DNA of 64,000 nucleotides from Billgrantia antri (GCF_019430905.1 NZ_JAHYCA010000003.1:496001-560000); one strand, 5' to 3'. Counted from the first letter of the stretch, positions 39,370 through 51,348 are shown. The notes: generated by a model from the sequence alone, not told the origin. Made by a program: numbers and translations.

Positions 39370-40578
39370 ATGCGTCGTTCATTGTTAGCCTATGCCTTGC
39401 CCGTCCTCATCGGCGTGCTGTTGGCCATCGTCTTGCTGAATACCTTTCCGCAACTGCTGCGCACCCCCTCGGCACCGGACCCCACCACTCAGTCCGCGCC
39501 GACAACCGAGCTGCAGCCGGTGACACGCCCCTCCCCCGAACTCCAGCAGGCCCCTCCGCTGGCGCGCCAGCAGGGCCCGGTCAGCTACTCTACTGCGGTC
39601 GAGAAGGCCGCCCCGGCAGTCGTCAACATCTACTCGTCGAGGGTCGTTGAGCGCGAGGAGCATCCGCTGATGTCGGACCCGTTCTTCCGCCAGTTCTTTG
39701 CCGACGACCTGCCGACCCAGCAACGCCTGCTGTCGAGCCTGGGCTCGGGCGTCATCGTCAGCGACGATGGCTACGTGCTGACCAACCATCACGTCATTGA
39801 TGGCGCCGACGAGATCCAGGTGGCCTTACGCGACGGCAGAGAGACATTGGCAGAAGTGATCGGCACCGACCCGGAAAGCGACCTGGCCGTGCTGCAGATT
39901 AACCTGGATCGACTACCAGTGATTCATCTCGCCGATACCGAGGACGTGGCGGTGGGTGACGTCGCCATGGCCATCGGCAACCCCTTCGGGGTGGGCCAGA
40001 CCGTCACCATGGGCATCATCAGCGCCACGGGGCGCAGCCACCTAGGCTTGAGCGCCTACGAGGACTTCATCCAGACCGATGCCGCCATCAACCCCGGCAA
40101 CTCCGGGGGTGCCTTGATCAATGCCGAAGGCTCCCTGGTAGGAATCAACACTGCCATATTCTCTCGCTCGGGCGGATCCCAGGGGGTCGGCTTCGCCATT
40201 CCTATGCGCCTGGCGCGCTCCATTCTGGAGGACCTGGTGACTCAAGGGCGCGTGATTCGCGGCTGGCTGGGTATCGAAGCGCAGGAGATGACGCAGGATC
40301 TGGCGGCCTCCTTCGGCCTCCAGGCACCTCGCGGCGTGGTCATCTCCGCCGTGGTACCGGATGGCCCCGCCGCCCAGGCTGGCCTGCGCCCGGGTGACGT
40401 GCTGCTCGAGGTCGACGGACGTCCCATTCTCGATGCCCGTGCCGCCATGAGCGACATCGCCGCCATCGAGCCGGGCGCCACGCTCCCCTTGACGCTGGTA
40501 CGCAGCGGCGAGACCTTTACCGTGGAGCTGGAGGTCGGGGAGCGCCCGCTGCCACCGAGCCGTCGCCCCGACCGCTGA
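39370..40578 (+). CDS. algW: DegS/AlgW-type periplasmic serine protease
   Basis: 402 residues. A membrane anchor (about 8-27) is followed by a proline-rich linker, a trypsin-like domain with triad H141 (LTNHHVID), D171 (SDLAVL) and S245 (GNSGG), and one PDZ domain (from about 300). One PDZ and an uncleaved anchor point to DegS/AlgW rather than DegP. In relatives it senses misfolded porins and cuts the anti-sigma factor RseA/MucA. AGGAAA precedes the ATG. It converges on hisD with an 11-base gap. Confidence 0.9.
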   Translation: MRRSLLAYALPVLIGVLLAIVLLNTFPQLLRTPSAPDPTTQSAPTTELQPVTRPSPELQQAPPLARQQGPVSYSTAVEKAAPAVVNIYSSRVVEREEHPLMSDPFFRQFFADDLPTQQRLLSSLGSGVIVSDDGYVLTNHHVIDGADEIQVALRDGRETLAEVIGTDPESDLAVLQINLDRLPVIHLADTEDVAVGDVAMAIGNPFGVGQTVTMGIISATGRSHLGLSAYEDFIQTDAAINPGNSGGALINAEGSLVGINTAIFSRSGGSQGVGFAIPMRLARSILEDLVTQGRVIRGWLGIEAQEMTQDLAASFGLQAPRGVVISAVVPDGPAAQAGLRPGDVLLEVDGRPILDARAAMSDIAAIEPGATLPLTLVRSGETFTVELEVGERPLPPSRRPDR

Positions 40579-40589
40579 GGCGTCTGATG

Positions 40590-41912
40590 TTACTCCTTGA
40601 TGCGATACTCGGCGGAACGGGCATGAGCCGTCAGCGACTCGCCGCGCGCCAGCACCGAGGCTACCCTGCCCAACTGCGACGCTCCCTCCTCGGAGCAGTT
40701 GATGATCGAGGAGCGCTTCTGGAAGTCGTAGACGCCCAGCGGTGAGGAGAAACGCGCCGTGCCGGAAGTCGGCAGCACGTGGTTGGGACCGGCACAGTAG
40801 TCGCCCAGCGCTTCGGCCGTATAGCGCCCCATGAAGATGGCGCCGGCATGCCGCACCTCGGGCAGCAGTGCCTCCGGATCGGCCACAGAGAGTTCGAGGT
40901 GCTCCGGCGCAATGCGGTTGATCAGGCCCACGGCCTCGTTGCGATCACGACAGCGAATCAGCGCCCCACGGCGCGCCAGCGACTGGCGCACGATCGCTTC
41001 GCGCTCCAAGGTCGGGAGCAGGCGAGCGATGGCCGCTTCGACCTCAGCCAGGTGACGCTCGTCCCAGCTGACCAGCAGCGCCTGCGCATCTTCATCGTGC
41101 TCGGCCTGGGAAAACAGATCCATGGCCAGCCACTCCGGATCGGTTCCGCCATCGGAAACCACCAGGATTTCAGAAGGCCCGGCGATCATGTCGATGCCTA
41201 CCTGTCCGAATACGGCACGCTTGGCAGTGGCGACATAGATGTTGCCGGGCCCGACGATCTTGTCGACCCTGGGCACGCTCTCGGTGCCGTAGGCCAGAGC
41301 GGCTACCGCCTGGGCACCGCCGATGGTGAAGACATGATCGACGCCGGCTAGGTGGGCCGCCGCCAGCACCAGCTCGTTGAGCACGCCATCGGGAGTCGGC
41401 ACGACCATGACGATCTCACGCACACCCGCCACATGGGCCGGAATGGCATTCATCAGTACCGAGGAGGGATAGGCCGCCTTGCCGCCCGGCACGTAGATGC
41501 CAGCCCGGTCCAGCGGAGTCACCTGCTGGCCGAGGATGCTGCCGTCCTCCTCGGTGTAGGACCAAGACGTCGGCTTTTGACGCTCGTGATAGAGCCGGAT
41601 ACGTTCGGCAGCCCGGGCCAGGGCATCGCGCTGGGCGTCGGGCAGTTCCCGATAGGCCTGCTCGAGACGAGCCGCACCCAGCGTCAGCTCGTTCATGCCC
41701 GCGACCGTCAGCCGGTCGAAGCGCTGAGTGTAATCGATGAGGGCTGCATCGCCCCGTTCACGAACCGCCGCGATGATCTCCGCCACGCGCCCCTGGACCT
41801 CGGCGTCCGACACGCCTTCCCAGGCCAGCAGCGCGTCCAGCCGCCTCTCGAAATCGGCATCCGCGGTCGCCAGCCGGGCAATGTCGACGGATTCGACAAG
41901 GGTTTCGCTCAT
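40590..41912 (-). CDS. hisD: Histidinol dehydrogenase
   Basis: 440 residues; two-step NAD-dependent oxidation of L-histidinol to L-histidine, zinc enzyme. It shows [38 protein letters not shown] and [20 protein letters not shown]. It follows hisG by 55 bases. The rest of the histidine pathway is outside the window. Confidence 0.97.
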   Translation of the reverse strand: MSETLVESVDIARLATADADFERRLDALLAWEGVSDAEVQGRVAEIIAAVRERGDAALIDYTQRFDRLTVAGMNELTLGAARLEQAYRELPDAQRDALARAAERIRLYHERQKPTSWSYTEEDGSILGQQVTPLDRAGIYVPGGKAAYPSSVLMNAIPAHVAGVREIVMVVPTPDGVLNELVLAAAHLAGVDHVFTIGGAQAVAALAYGTESVPRVDKIVGPGNIYVATAKRAVFGQVGIDMIAGPSEILVVSDGGTDPEWLAMDLFSQAEHDEDAQALLVSWDERHLAEVEAAIARLLPTLEREAIVRQSLARRGALIRCRDRNEAVGLINRIAPEHLELSVADPEALLPEVRHAGAIFMGRYTAEALGDYCAGPNHVLPTSGTARFSSPLGVYDFQKRSSIINCSEEGASQLGRVASVLARGESLTAHARSAEYRIKE

Positions 41913-41967
41913 GGTCGCCTACGCCTCCAGATGATATGGTCTCGTTGCTGATGCCAGGCACAGGTGG

Positions 41968-42630
41968 CTATCGCGCCGCTGCCTCGGCACCCACCCGCCG
42001 GCGCTCCACCGCCTCGGCCAGGCGTGCGATCAGCGGCTTGAGGCGCTCGTGCTTCATGGTCATGGCCGCCTTGTTGACCACCAGGCGCGTACTGATCGAG
42101 GCGATCAGCTCTCGCGGCGACATGCCATTGGCGCGCAGGGTGTTGCCGGTATCGACGATGTCGACGATCTCGTCGGCCAGGTTCATCAGCGGCGCCAGCT
42201 CCATGGCCCCGTAGAGCTTGATCACCTCGGCCTGAATGCCCTGCTCGGCATAGTAGCGACGCGCCACGTCGACGAACTTGGTAGCGACCCGGCGTCTTGC
42301 ACGAGCCGGCTTGGCGCCATCGATGCCCGCCGTCATCAGCTTGCACTTGGCGATTTCGAGATCCAGCGGCTCGTAGAGCCCCGACGCGCCGTGTTCGAGC
42401 AGCACGTCCTTGCCTGCCACGCCCAGATCGGCCGCACCCAGCTGCACGTAGGTCGGCACGTCGGTAGCGCGAATCACTACCAGCTTGACGTCGTCGAGAT
42501 TGGTGTCGAAGAGCAGCTTGCGGCTCTTGCCCAGGTCCTCGGCCGGAACGATACCGGCTTCCGCCAGCAGCGGCAGGGTCTCGTCGAGAATACGGCCCTT
42601 CGACAGGGCCAGAATCAGTTGCTTGCTCAT
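41968..42630 (-). CDS. hisG: ATP phosphoribosyltransferase, short form
   Basis: 220 residues, so the short HisG lacking the C-terminal regulatory domain; such enzymes need the HisZ partner, not seen in this window. First step of histidine synthesis. It shows [38 protein letters not shown] and [13 protein letters not shown]. The ATG at 42630 matches family starts. It sits between murA and hisD, a common gammaproteobacterial order. Confidence 0.96.
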   Translation of the reverse strand: MSKQLILALSKGRILDETLPLLAEAGIVPAEDLGKSRKLLFDTNLDDVKLVVIRATDVPTYVQLGAADLGVAGKDVLLEHGASGLYEPLDLEIAKCKLMTAGIDGAKPARARRRVATKFVDVARRYYAEQGIQAEVIKLYGAMELAPLMNLADEIVDIVDTGNTLRANGMSPRELIASISTRLVVNKAAMTMKHERLKPLIARLAEAVERRRVGAEAAAR

Positions 42631-42671
42631 GGTCTCGCCTATGGTCGGAAACCGCAGGGATCGCTTAGCGC

Positions 42672-44217
<1,546 letters not shown>

Positions 44218-44301
44218 GAAAAACGGAACTCCTGTGGGACGAATGGAGCGGCACGCGACACCATCGCGAGCCGTTGCCAGAAACGAGAGTTCCTACATGG
44301 T

Positions 44302-44328
44302 AAAGAAAAGCATCGCGCTTGGCGATGC
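44302..44328 (-). terminator. mla operon terminator
   Basis: GCATCGC-CAAGC-GCGATGC on the minus strand followed by TTTTCTTT, 27 bases past the mlaB stop. Confidence 0.85.
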
Positions 44329-44354
44329 CGGCGCCGGGCTTTTCCGGCTGTGAA

Positions 44355-44687
44355 TCAGGCTTCCCCCGCCAGCGGCAGGAGTTCGTCGAGCCCCGCCACC
44401 CGGGTCAGCCGGGCCAGCGGCGCCGAGAGCCTGACTTGGCGAATCTCGACGTCAGCCGCACGCGCCTGGCGCGCCCACTCGAGCAGCACGCTGAGCGCAG
44501 CACTACTTACTTGCTCGACCCCCTCCAGGTCGAGTACCACCCGGGCACCGGCAGACTGCTCGGCGAGCCAGTCACTACCCGCCTCGGCCAGCGGCGCGGC
44601 GATTCCGAAATCGACATCGCCGCTCACAGCCAACCCCTCGAGGCCAGCCTCCAGCCGCACACCGGCACGCTCGAGCAAGCGGCTCAT
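44355..44687 (-). CDS. mlaB: STAS-domain protein MlaB
   Basis: 110 residues; cytosolic STAS subunit that regulates the MlaFE transporter. The VLDLEGVEQVSSAALSVLLEW stretch is the STAS signature with the conserved Ser. The ATG overlaps the mlaC stop (ATGA). Last gene of mlaFEDCB. Confidence 0.92.
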   Translation of the reverse strand: MSRLLERAGVRLEAGLEGLAVSGDVDFGIAAPLAEAGSDWLAEQSAGARVVLDLEGVEQVSSAALSVLLEWARQARAADVEIRQVRLSAPLARLTRVAGLDELLPLAGEA

Positions 44688-45346
44688 GCTCCCCCGCCCT
44701 CCTCGAGCTCCTCGGCAGCAATCTCGGGCGACCAGCTGGCGATCACCGCATCGTAATCACGCCCGTGGTCACGCATCGCCTGATCGAACTGGTTGCGGAA
44801 GGTCAGCCCCAGGTTGATGCCGTTGACGATCACGTTGACCACCTTCCACTGACCGTCGCTCTGGCGCAGCGTGTAGCTGACCGGATAGGCGGTTCCGTCC
44901 ATGGCCACCACCTCCATGGCCACGGATGCCTGATCCTCGTAGCGCGGAGGGCTCTGGCTGTCCAGCACTCGCAGCTCGCGATAATCGAAGGTCACCAACC
45001 CTCTGGTATAGGTGTCGATCAGCGTCTGGCGGAAGACGTTGACGAATCGCGAGCGCTGCTGCGGGGTGGCATTCTGGAAGTAGCGTCCCATCACGCTGGC
45101 GCCGATGTAGCGGAAGTCGGCGATGTCGTCGAGACTGGCGTCGACCAGTGCCTCGAGCTCGTCCAGGTGGTTGGCATAGTAATCCTTGCGCCCATCGATC
45201 TGCCCCATCAGCTCATCGATACTGTCACGGATCACCTGCTCGGGAGCACGCTCGGGCGCCGCGGCAGCCGACAGGCTGGCAAGCGTCAGGCACAGCCCCA
45301 GGAGGAAACGACGCAACAGGGCGAAGGAGAGTGTCATCTGGCTCAT
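44684..45346 (-). CDS. mlaC: Periplasmic phospholipid-binding protein MlaC
   Basis: 220 residues with a signal peptide cut at about residue 30 (SAAAA). Ferries phospholipid between MlaA at the outer membrane and MlaFEDB. It shows IGASVMGRYFQNATPQQRSRFVNVFRQ-type family sequence (DUF330) and VVNVIVNGINLGLTFRNQF. The ATG at 45346 has GAGGT upstream; a TTG at 45361 was rejected. Confidence 0.93.
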   Translation of the reverse strand: MSQMTLSFALLRRFLLGLCLTLASLSAAAAPERAPEQVIRDSIDELMGQIDGRKDYYANHLDELEALVDASLDDIADFRYIGASVMGRYFQNATPQQRSRFVNVFRQTLIDTYTRGLVTFDYRELRVLDSQSPPRYEDQASVAMEVVAMDGTAYPVSYTLRQSDGQWKVVNVIVNGINLGLTFRNQFDQAMRDHGRDYDAVIASWSPEIAAEELEEGGGA

Positions 45347-45372
45347 CAGTCGACCTCGCAAGAAAAAAGGGA

Positions 45373-45837
45373 TCAGTCATTGACCATGTTGGACACGAAC
45401 TGCTGGATCAGTTCCTCCAGCACGATTGCCGACTGGGTATCGCGGATGGTATCGCCAGCCGCAAGCATCTCGGGATCTCCGCCGACACTGAGCCCGATAT
45501 ACTGTTCGCCCAGCAGGCCGGCGGTCAGGATGGATGCCGTGGTGTCACGGGGAAGCTGACCTTCGAGTTCTGCGTCGAGCTCGAGGATGACCCGGGCATC
45601 GTACCACTCGGTATCGAGCTCTATGGCGGTGACACGCCCCACCGTGACGCCCGACATGGTGACCCGGGCACGTGGCTTGAGGCTGCCAATGTTGGCGAAG
45701 TTGGCCTCGAGCTGAAACGTGTCGCTCGGTGCCGTGAAGGTCAAACCGCTGACGCGCAGCCCCAGGAATAGCAGCCCCAGGATGCCGGCCAGCATGAACA
45801 GGCCGACGCCCAGCTCCATCGTCTTGCTGCGCTTCAT
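45373..45837 (-). CDS. mlaD: MCE-domain protein MlaD
   Basis: 154 residues. One membrane helix (about 9-29) anchors an MCE domain that forms a hexameric ring with a lipid tunnel. It shows ANFANIGSLKPRARVTMSGV and GLLGEQYIGLSVGG. The end (EELIQQFV) is a short helix that lines the pore. It follows mlaE by 37 bases. Confidence 0.95.
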   Translation of the reverse strand: MKRSKTMELGVGLFMLAGILGLLFLGLRVSGLTFTAPSDTFQLEANFANIGSLKPRARVTMSGVTVGRVTAIELDTEWYDARVILELDAELEGQLPRDTTASILTAGLLGEQYIGLSVGGDPEMLAAGDTIRDTQSAIVLEELIQQFVSNMVND

Positions 45838-45874
45838 CCTGCTTCTCCCTGTCGCGCTGTACCCCGTACCACCA

Positions 45875-46657
45875 TCAGGAAAATCCTCCGAACATGACCG
45901 CAGTCAACACGAAATCCAGGCCCAGCACCGCCAGCGAGGCATAGACCACCGTACGCGTGGTAGCACGTGATATTCCCTCCGACGTCGGCACCAGGTCGTA
46001 GCCCTGGTACACCGCGATCCAGGTCACTACCAGCGCGAACACCAGACTCTTGACCATGCCGTTGCCGACGTCGTCGAAGAAGTCGACATTGGCCTGCATG
46101 CTGCTCCAATAGGAGCCCTCGAACACGCCCAGCCACTCGACGCCGACCAGATAGCCGCCGTAGATACCGATCACACTGAAGCCGATCGTCAGCATCGGCA
46201 GCGCGACGAAACCGGCCCACAGCCTCGGTGCCACTATCCTGCGCAGCGGATCGACACCGATCATCTCCATGCTGGTGAGCTGTTCTGTAGCCTTCATCAG
46301 GCCGATCTCGGCGGTAAGCGCCGAGCCAGCACGTCCGGCAAACAGCAGCGCCGCCACCACCGGGGACAGCTCACGCAAAAGCGACAGCGACACCATCTGC
46401 CCAAGCGCTTGCTCGGCGCCGAAATCGACCAGAATCGTGTAGCCCTGCAGCGCCAGCACCATGCCGATGAACAGCCCCGACACCAGCACGATCGCCAGCG
46501 ACAGAACACCGACGAAGTGCATCTGTCGCAGCCACAGGTAGCAACCCTCGCGGGAGGGAATGCCAACGGCCGACTGGGCGAGAAACAGACTCGCCCTCCC
46601 CAGCGCCTCGAGCACATCGCAACCACTGCGCCCGAGGCGCACGATGCGGCCGATCAT
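45875..46657 (-). CDS. mlaE: Phospholipid ABC transporter permease MlaE
   Basis: 260 residues, five to six membrane helices, MlaE/Ttg2B family. It shows [30 protein letters not shown] and the [15 protein letters not shown] coupling stretch that contacts MlaF. The ATG overlaps the mlaF stop (ATGA). Confidence 0.96.
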   Translation of the reverse strand: MIGRIVRLGRSGCDVLEALGRASLFLAQSAVGIPSREGCYLWLRQMHFVGVLSLAIVLVSGLFIGMVLALQGYTILVDFGAEQALGQMVSLSLLRELSPVVAALLFAGRAGSALTAEIGLMKATEQLTSMEMIGVDPLRRIVAPRLWAGFVALPMLTIGFSVIGIYGGYLVGVEWLGVFEGSYWSSMQANVDFFDDVGNGMVKSLVFALVVTWIAVYQGYDLVPTSEGISRATTRTVVYASLAVLGLDFVLTAVMFGGFS

Positions 46658-47466
46658 GGCCGCCCCTCCAGGTTGAGGATATCGCGGAAATAGTCCGGCG
46701 CCGGATAGTGAAAGGGCACGGGGCCATCCGGCTCGCCATGCACGAACTGGCTGACCCGCGGGTCGTCGTCGATATCGAGGCTTCCGGGCGTGCCATGCGC
46801 CATGACCCGGCCATCGGCGATGACGTAGACATAGTCCGCAATCGACAGTGTCTCCTGGATATCGTGCGACACCACGATTGAGGTCAGGCCCAGCGCCTCG
46901 TTGAGCTTCTTGATCAACTGCACCAGCACCCCCTTGGAGATCGGGTCCTGACCCACGAACGGCTCGTCGTAGAGCACCAGGTCGGGATCCAGCGCGATCG
47001 CCCGTGCCAGCGCGACACGCCGCGCCATGCCGCCGGACAATTCAGCCGGCATCAGCTCGCGTGCCCCTCGCAATCCCACCGCCTGAAGCTTCATCAGCAC
47101 CAGGTCGCGAATCATGGTCTGCGGCAGGTCGGTATGTACACGCAGCGGAAACGCGACATTCTCGAATACGCTGAGATCGGAGAACAGCGCCCCACTCTGG
47201 AACAGCATGCCCATTCGCCGGCGCAAGGAAAACAAGGCCTTGCGCGACAAGGCGTGCACATCCTGCCCGGCGATCAGCACCCTGCCGGCATCGGGCAGTA
47301 ACTGTCCGCCGATCAGCTTGAGCAGCGTCGTCTTGCCGGTACCGCTGGGACCCAGGATGGCCGTGATCCGGCCGCGGGGAATCCGCAGCTCGACACCGCT
47401 GAAGATGGTCTTCTCGCCACGCGAGAAACGCAGGTCCTCCACCTCCACGAAGGGGGAATCGATCAT
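46654..47466 (-). CDS. mlaF: Phospholipid ABC transporter ATPase MlaF
   Basis: 270 residues. Walker [10 protein letters not shown] (39-47), Q loop FQSGALF, signature [14 protein letters not shown], Walker [14 protein letters not shown] and the switch His in VVSHD. First gene of mlaFEDCB. A minus-strand GATAAT lies about 20 bases before the ATG, but no clear -35 is visible. Confidence 0.96.
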   Translation of the reverse strand: MIDSPFVEVEDLRFSRGEKTIFSGVELRIPRGRITAILGPSGTGKTTLLKLIGGQLLPDAGRVLIAGQDVHALSRKALFSLRRRMGMLFQSGALFSDLSVFENVAFPLRVHTDLPQTMIRDLVLMKLQAVGLRGARELMPAELSGGMARRVALARAIALDPDLVLYDEPFVGQDPISKGVLVQLIKKLNEALGLTSIVVSHDIQETLSIADYVYVIADGRVMAHGTPGSLDIDDDPRVSQFVHGEPDGPVPFHYPAPDYFRDILNLEGRP

Positions 47467-47543
47467 GCCGCACGGTCCTGGGAAAATTATCGAACATCGT
47501 ATCCTAACTCATCTACCCGACGCCAGCCCACCGGGTGCGCGAC

Positions 47544-47572
47544 TTGCACCCAAACCAGTGAAGACGTCTAAT
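47544..47572 (+). promoter_or_regulatory. yrbG-kds-lpt promoter candidate
   Basis: TTGCAC (47544-47549), 17-base spacer and TCTAAT (47567-47572). The -10 covers an alternative ATG at 47571, which favours the start at 47607 for the first gene. Confidence 0.5.
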
Positions 47573-47606
47573 GTGCGGCCTCACTCGTCTCCCTGACTCG
47601 TTTGCC

Positions 47607-48551
47607 ATGTGGATTCCCCTCGTCACCGTCGTCCTCGGCCTTGCCGTACTCACCTGGAGCGCCGACCGTTTCGTCAATGCCGCGGCAGCCACCGCCAGCC
47701 GTACCGGCCTGAGCGCGATGCTGATCGGCATGACCGTCGTGGCGCTGGGCACCTCGGCTCCCGAGATGGTGGTCGCGCTGTTCGCCGCGCTCGACGGTCT
47801 ACCGAATCTGGCCATCGGCAATGCCCTGGGCTCCAACATCGCCAACATCGGGCTGGTGCTGGGCGCCACGGCACTGGCACGCCCCATCCCGGTCCCCTTT
47901 TCCCTGGTGCGCCGGGAGCTCCCGCTACTGCTCGGCGCAACCGGAATCACCGGCTATGCGCTGGGCAACGGCATACTGGGGCACTTCGACGGCTTGATCC
48001 TGTTGATCATGATGGTGTTCAGCGTGTGGTGGCTGATTCGCGCCGACACCCCCGACACCAGCCCGATCAGCGAGATCCCCGACATGACGGTGAAGAGCGC
48101 GCTCTCCTGGCTGGTCATTACCTTACTGCTGCTGTCACTGAGCTCCCGCGCCCTGGTGTGGGGTGCCAGCGAACTCGCGCGCGGTCTCGGCATCAGCGAG
48201 CTGGTCATCGGCCTGACCGTGGTGGCCGTGGGCACCAGCCTGCCGGAGCTGGCTGCCTGCGTGGCCAGTGCCGTGAAACGTCACCACGACCTGGCCATCG
48301 GCAACGTTATCGGCTCCAACCTGTTCAATCTGCTGACCGTGCTGCCGATACCAGCGCTCATCGCCCCCGGCGCCCCCGACCCGGATGCCGCGGGACGCGA
48401 CTATCGTGTCATGCTGCTGCTAACGCTGGCTCTGGCCGCACTGTTGCTGTGGCAACGCCAGGGCCGCCTAGGCCGTCCCATTGGTGTCGCCCTGCTGCTC
48501 TCCTATGCCGCCTACCTGGCGTGGCTCGGTATCAGCGGTCGTGCCACTTGA
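47607..48551 (+). CDS. yrbG: Calcium/sodium antiporter YrbG
   Basis: 314 residues, about ten helices in two inverted halves. Each half carries the cation exchanger repeat: GMTVVALGTSAPEMVVAL with GNALGSNIANIGLVLG, and GLTVVAVGTSLPELAACV with GNVIGSNLFNLL. Inner membrane. E. coli also places it between mla and kdsD. Its role in the LPS operon is not known. Confidence 0.93.
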   Translation: MWIPLVTVVLGLAVLTWSADRFVNAAAATASRTGLSAMLIGMTVVALGTSAPEMVVALFAALDGLPNLAIGNALGSNIANIGLVLGATALARPIPVPFSLVRRELPLLLGATGITGYALGNGILGHFDGLILLIMMVFSVWWLIRADTPDTSPISEIPDMTVKSALSWLVITLLLLSLSSRALVWGASELARGLGISELVIGLTVVAVGTSLPELAACVASAVKRHHDLAIGNVIGSNLFNLLTVLPIPALIAPGAPDPDAAGRDYRVMLLLTLALAALLLWQRQGRLGRPIGVALLLSYAAYLAWLGISGRAT

Positions 48552-48583
48552 GTGAAACCTCGCATCGGGCAACAATCATCGTC

Positions 48584-49597
48584 ATGAACTCAGACGAATC
48601 CACCGCGCCCCCCGGCAGCGCCACCCCAGCCACCTCGACGCTGAGGGAAAGCGCACGCCGCACCCTCAGGATCGAGGAGCAGGCCATCGCGGCCCTCAAG
48701 GGGAGGCTCGACAGCCATTTCGACCGCGCCTGCGAGCTGATGCTCGCCTGCCAGGGGCGAGTGGTGGTGACCGGCATGGGCAAGTCGGGGCACGTTGCCG
48801 GCAAGATCGCCGCCACGCTCGCCAGCACGGGCACGCCGGCCTTCTTCGTGCACCCCGGCGAGGCCAGCCATGGCGATCTGGGCATGATCACGCCGGGCGA
48901 TGTGGTACTGGCCCTGTCGAACTCCGGCGAGACCGCCGAAGTCACCGCACTGCTGCCGCTGCTCAAGCGTATCGGCACCCCGCTGATCAGCATGACCGGC
49001 CGCCCCGAATCGACCCTAGCCCGCCATGCCGATGCGCATCTCGATGCCGGCGTCGAGCGCGAGGCGTGCCCGCTGGACCTGGCTCCTACGGCCTCGACCA
49101 CCGCCGCCCTGGCACTGGGCGATGCACTGGCCGTGGCCCTGCTCGAGGCGCGCGGCTTCACCGCCGAAGACTTTGCCCTGTCGCACCCCGGCGGCAGCCT
49201 GGGCAAGCGCCTACTGCTGCGTGTCAGCGATTTGATGCATCAGGGCGAGCGATTGCCCAGCGTGCCCCTGGGCAGCCCCTTGCGTGACGCCCTGCTCGAG
49301 ATTACCCGTCAAGGGCTCGGTTTCACCTGTGTCGTCGACGAGCAGAATCGCCTGATCGGTGTCTATACCGATGGCGACCTGCGTCGCACGCTCGACCAAC
49401 ACCAAGACCTCAGCCAGTTGACGGTGGACGACGTCATGACCCGTCCCGGCAAGCGCATCGCCCCCGATGTGCTGGCCGCCGAAGCGGTGCGCATGATGGA
49501 GGACAACCTGATAACGGCGCTTGCCGTCGTTGACGAAGCAGGCCACCCGATCGGCGCCCTGCACATGCACGACCTGCTGCGAAGCGGCGTGATCTGA
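48584..49597 (+). CDS. kdsD: Arabinose-5-phosphate isomerase
   Basis: 337 residues; converts ribulose 5-phosphate to arabinose 5-phosphate for Kdo. An N-terminal SIS domain shows TGMGKSGHVAGKIAATLASTGTP and SNSGET. It is followed by two CBS domains (from about 215). The ATG at 48584 was chosen; a TTG at 48549 overlapping the yrbG stop is an alternative that adds 12 residues. Confidence 0.95.
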   Translation: MNSDESTAPPGSATPATSTLRESARRTLRIEEQAIAALKGRLDSHFDRACELMLACQGRVVVTGMGKSGHVAGKIAATLASTGTPAFFVHPGEASHGDLGMITPGDVVLALSNSGETAEVTALLPLLKRIGTPLISMTGRPESTLARHADAHLDAGVEREACPLDLAPTASTTAALALGDALAVALLEARGFTAEDFALSHPGGSLGKRLLLRVSDLMHQGERLPSVPLGSPLRDALLEITRQGLGFTCVVDEQNRLIGVYTDGDLRRTLDQHQDLSQLTVDDVMTRPGKRIAPDVLAAEAVRMMEDNLITALAVVDEAGHPIGALHMHDLLRSGVI

Positions 49598-49621
49598 CAT
49601 TACCCTGACCAAGGAGAGCCC

Positions 49622-50179
49622 ATGGCTCTGGCCAGCTCCACCCTCGACCCGCACCTCGTCGATCGTCTGCGCAGGATTCGCCTGCTGGCGCTGGACGTGG
49701 ATGGCGTACTCACCGACGGCCGCCTCTACTTCCAGGCCGACGGCGTAGAGATCAAGGCGTTTCACACCCAGGACGGCCTGGGCCTCAAGCTGCTGCGTCG
49801 CGCCGGCCTGCAGGTGGCCTTCCTGACCGGACGCGAGTCGCCGATGGTCAGTCACCGCGCCGCTGCCCTGGGCATCGACCATGTCTACCAGAGCTGCGAG
49901 GACAAGCTTGCAACCCTGCGCGAGCTGTGCACGCGCAAGGGTATCGAGCTCGAACAGGTGGCCTACTGCGGTGACGACCTGCCCGACCTGGCCGCCATCC
50001 AGCGCGCCGGGGTTGGCATCACCGTCCCCAACACGCCGGTCTATATACGCGATATGGCCGACTACGTTACCGAACGCAGCGGCGGGCATGGCGCGGTGCG
50101 CGAGATTTGCGACCTGCTGCTCGAAGCGCAGGGGCATCGTGACGCGCTGGTCGACACCTACCTCCACGGCAAGCGTTGA
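49622..50179 (+). CDS. kdsC: 3-deoxy-D-manno-octulosonate 8-phosphate phosphatase
   Basis: 185 residues; HAD phosphatase without cap domain, active as a tetramer. The nucleophile motif LDVDGVLTDG holds D25 and D27; LTGRES and YCGDDLPDL follow. AAGGAG precedes the ATG. It removes phosphate from Kdo-8-P and links kdsD to the lpt genes. Confidence 0.96.
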   Translation: MALASSTLDPHLVDRLRRIRLLALDVDGVLTDGRLYFQADGVEIKAFHTQDGLGLKLLRRAGLQVAFLTGRESPMVSHRAAALGIDHVYQSCEDKLATLRELCTRKGIELEQVAYCGDDLPDLAAIQRAGVGITVPNTPVYIRDMADYVTERSGGHGAVREICDLLLEAQGHRDALVDTYLHGKR

Positions 50180-50190
50180 GGCCAACGGGT

Positions 50191-50811
50191 ATGCTGCGCC
50201 GGCTACCGCGCCCCTCGTTCCGTGCCTGGCTGTTCCTGCTGCTTCTACTGCTCGGCGGCCTGATCGCCTGGCTGGATCCCTGGCAGGCCCCGGCACCCGG
50301 GCCGGTGCCCAGCGACGAGGCGGGCGAGCCCGACTATTTCCTGGAGCAGGCCCAGTTGACCCGCTTCGATGCTACCGGCCGCGCTCACCAGCGCCTGGAG
50401 AGCCCACGACTCGTCCATACCCCCCATGACGACGTCACCCGAGCCGTCGAGCCAGAGGCCCATCTGATAGACCGCGAGGGCCGACTGTGGGTGGCAAGCG
50501 GCACGGAAGGCCGCCTCGGCCCGGGCGGCAATCCGCTGACGCTCACCGGCGACGCCCGCCTGCTTGCCCCCGAGGAACGCTGGCAGCTCGACACCGAGAC
50601 CCTGCACTTCGACGCCGACACGGGCCACGCCTGGAGCGACACGCCTGCCCTGCTGCAGCAGCCACCACAGCGTATGCGCGGCGAACGTTTCGACGCCTGG
50701 ATCCATGACAATCGGGCACGTTTGACCGACAATGTGCGCGGCCACCATGTGCCCGAAGGCACCCAGACGGACCAGGCCGACGCCGTCAACCTAGAGGATT
50801 TCACGCCATGA
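50191..50811 (+). CDS. lptC: LPS export protein LptC
   Basis: 206 residues, one N-terminal membrane helix (about 12-29), then a periplasmic beta-jellyroll that hands LPS from LptBFG to LptA. It shows the DYFLEQAQLTRFDATGR opening of the domain. The ATG at 50191 is taken; a TTG at 50176 overlapping the kdsC stop is possible. It overlaps lptA by four bases. Confidence 0.93.
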   Translation: MLRRLPRPSFRAWLFLLLLLLGGLIAWLDPWQAPAPGPVPSDEAGEPDYFLEQAQLTRFDATGRAHQRLESPRLVHTPHDDVTRAVEPEAHLIDREGRLWVASGTEGRLGPGGNPLTLTGDARLLAPEERWQLDTETLHFDADTGHAWSDTPALLQQPPQRMRGERFDAWIHDNRARLTDNVRGHHVPEGTQTDQADAVNLEDFTP

Positions 50812-51347
50812 CGCGATACAGGCTCCCGACCCTATGCCGGCCTCTCATCCTGATGCTGGCTGGTGCGGCGCTGCTCAGCCTGGCGGGCATGGATTCGGTC
50901 GTGGCACAGCAGCGCGACGCCGAACAGCCCATCGAGGTCGCGGCCGATCGACTCGAGCTCGACGACCAGGCCGGCACGGCGGTTTACACCGGTGATGTCG
51001 ATATTCGTCAGGGCAGCATGCAGCTGACCGGTGACCGAGTCGAGTTCCAGCGCAATGAAGCCGGCGAGCTCTCGCGCGCCACAGCCTACGGTGAACGCGC
51101 CTACATCGAGCAGCAGCCCGATCCGGAGCAACCGGTCGTTCGCGGCTGGGGGCGCAAGATCATCTACCATGTCGCCGAACGGCGAGTGGAACTGATCGAC
51201 CGCGCCGAACTGCATCAGGGCGGCGACACCTTCGAAGGTGGCTATCTGGAATATTTCCTCGATCGCCGTGTCGTTCAGGCCCGCGCCCAGAGCGAGGGCG
51301 TCGAAGGCAGCCAGCGCATACGCATGACGCTGCAGCCGGAGCGCTGA
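50808..51347 (+). CDS. lptA: LPS periplasmic bridge protein LptA
   Basis: 179 residues with a signal peptide cut near residue 33-34 (VVAQQ). OstA-type jellyroll: [18 protein letters not shown] and [13 protein letters not shown] are typical. It polymerises to bridge LptC and LptD. The start overlaps lptC (ATGA). Confidence 0.95.
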   Translation: MTRYRLPTLCRPLILMLAGAALLSLAGMDSVVAQQRDAEQPIEVAADRLELDDQAGTAVYTGDVDIRQGSMQLTGDRVEFQRNEAGELSRATAYGERAYIEQQPDPEQPVVRGWGRKIIYHVAERRVELIDRAELHQGGDTFEGGYLEYFLDRRVVQARAQSEGVEGSQRIRMTLQPER

Positions 51348-51348
51348 G

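Noticed and set aside
47571..47606. Upstream ATG for yrbG
   Set aside because: It lies in the likely -10 box and adds polar residues not found in relatives.
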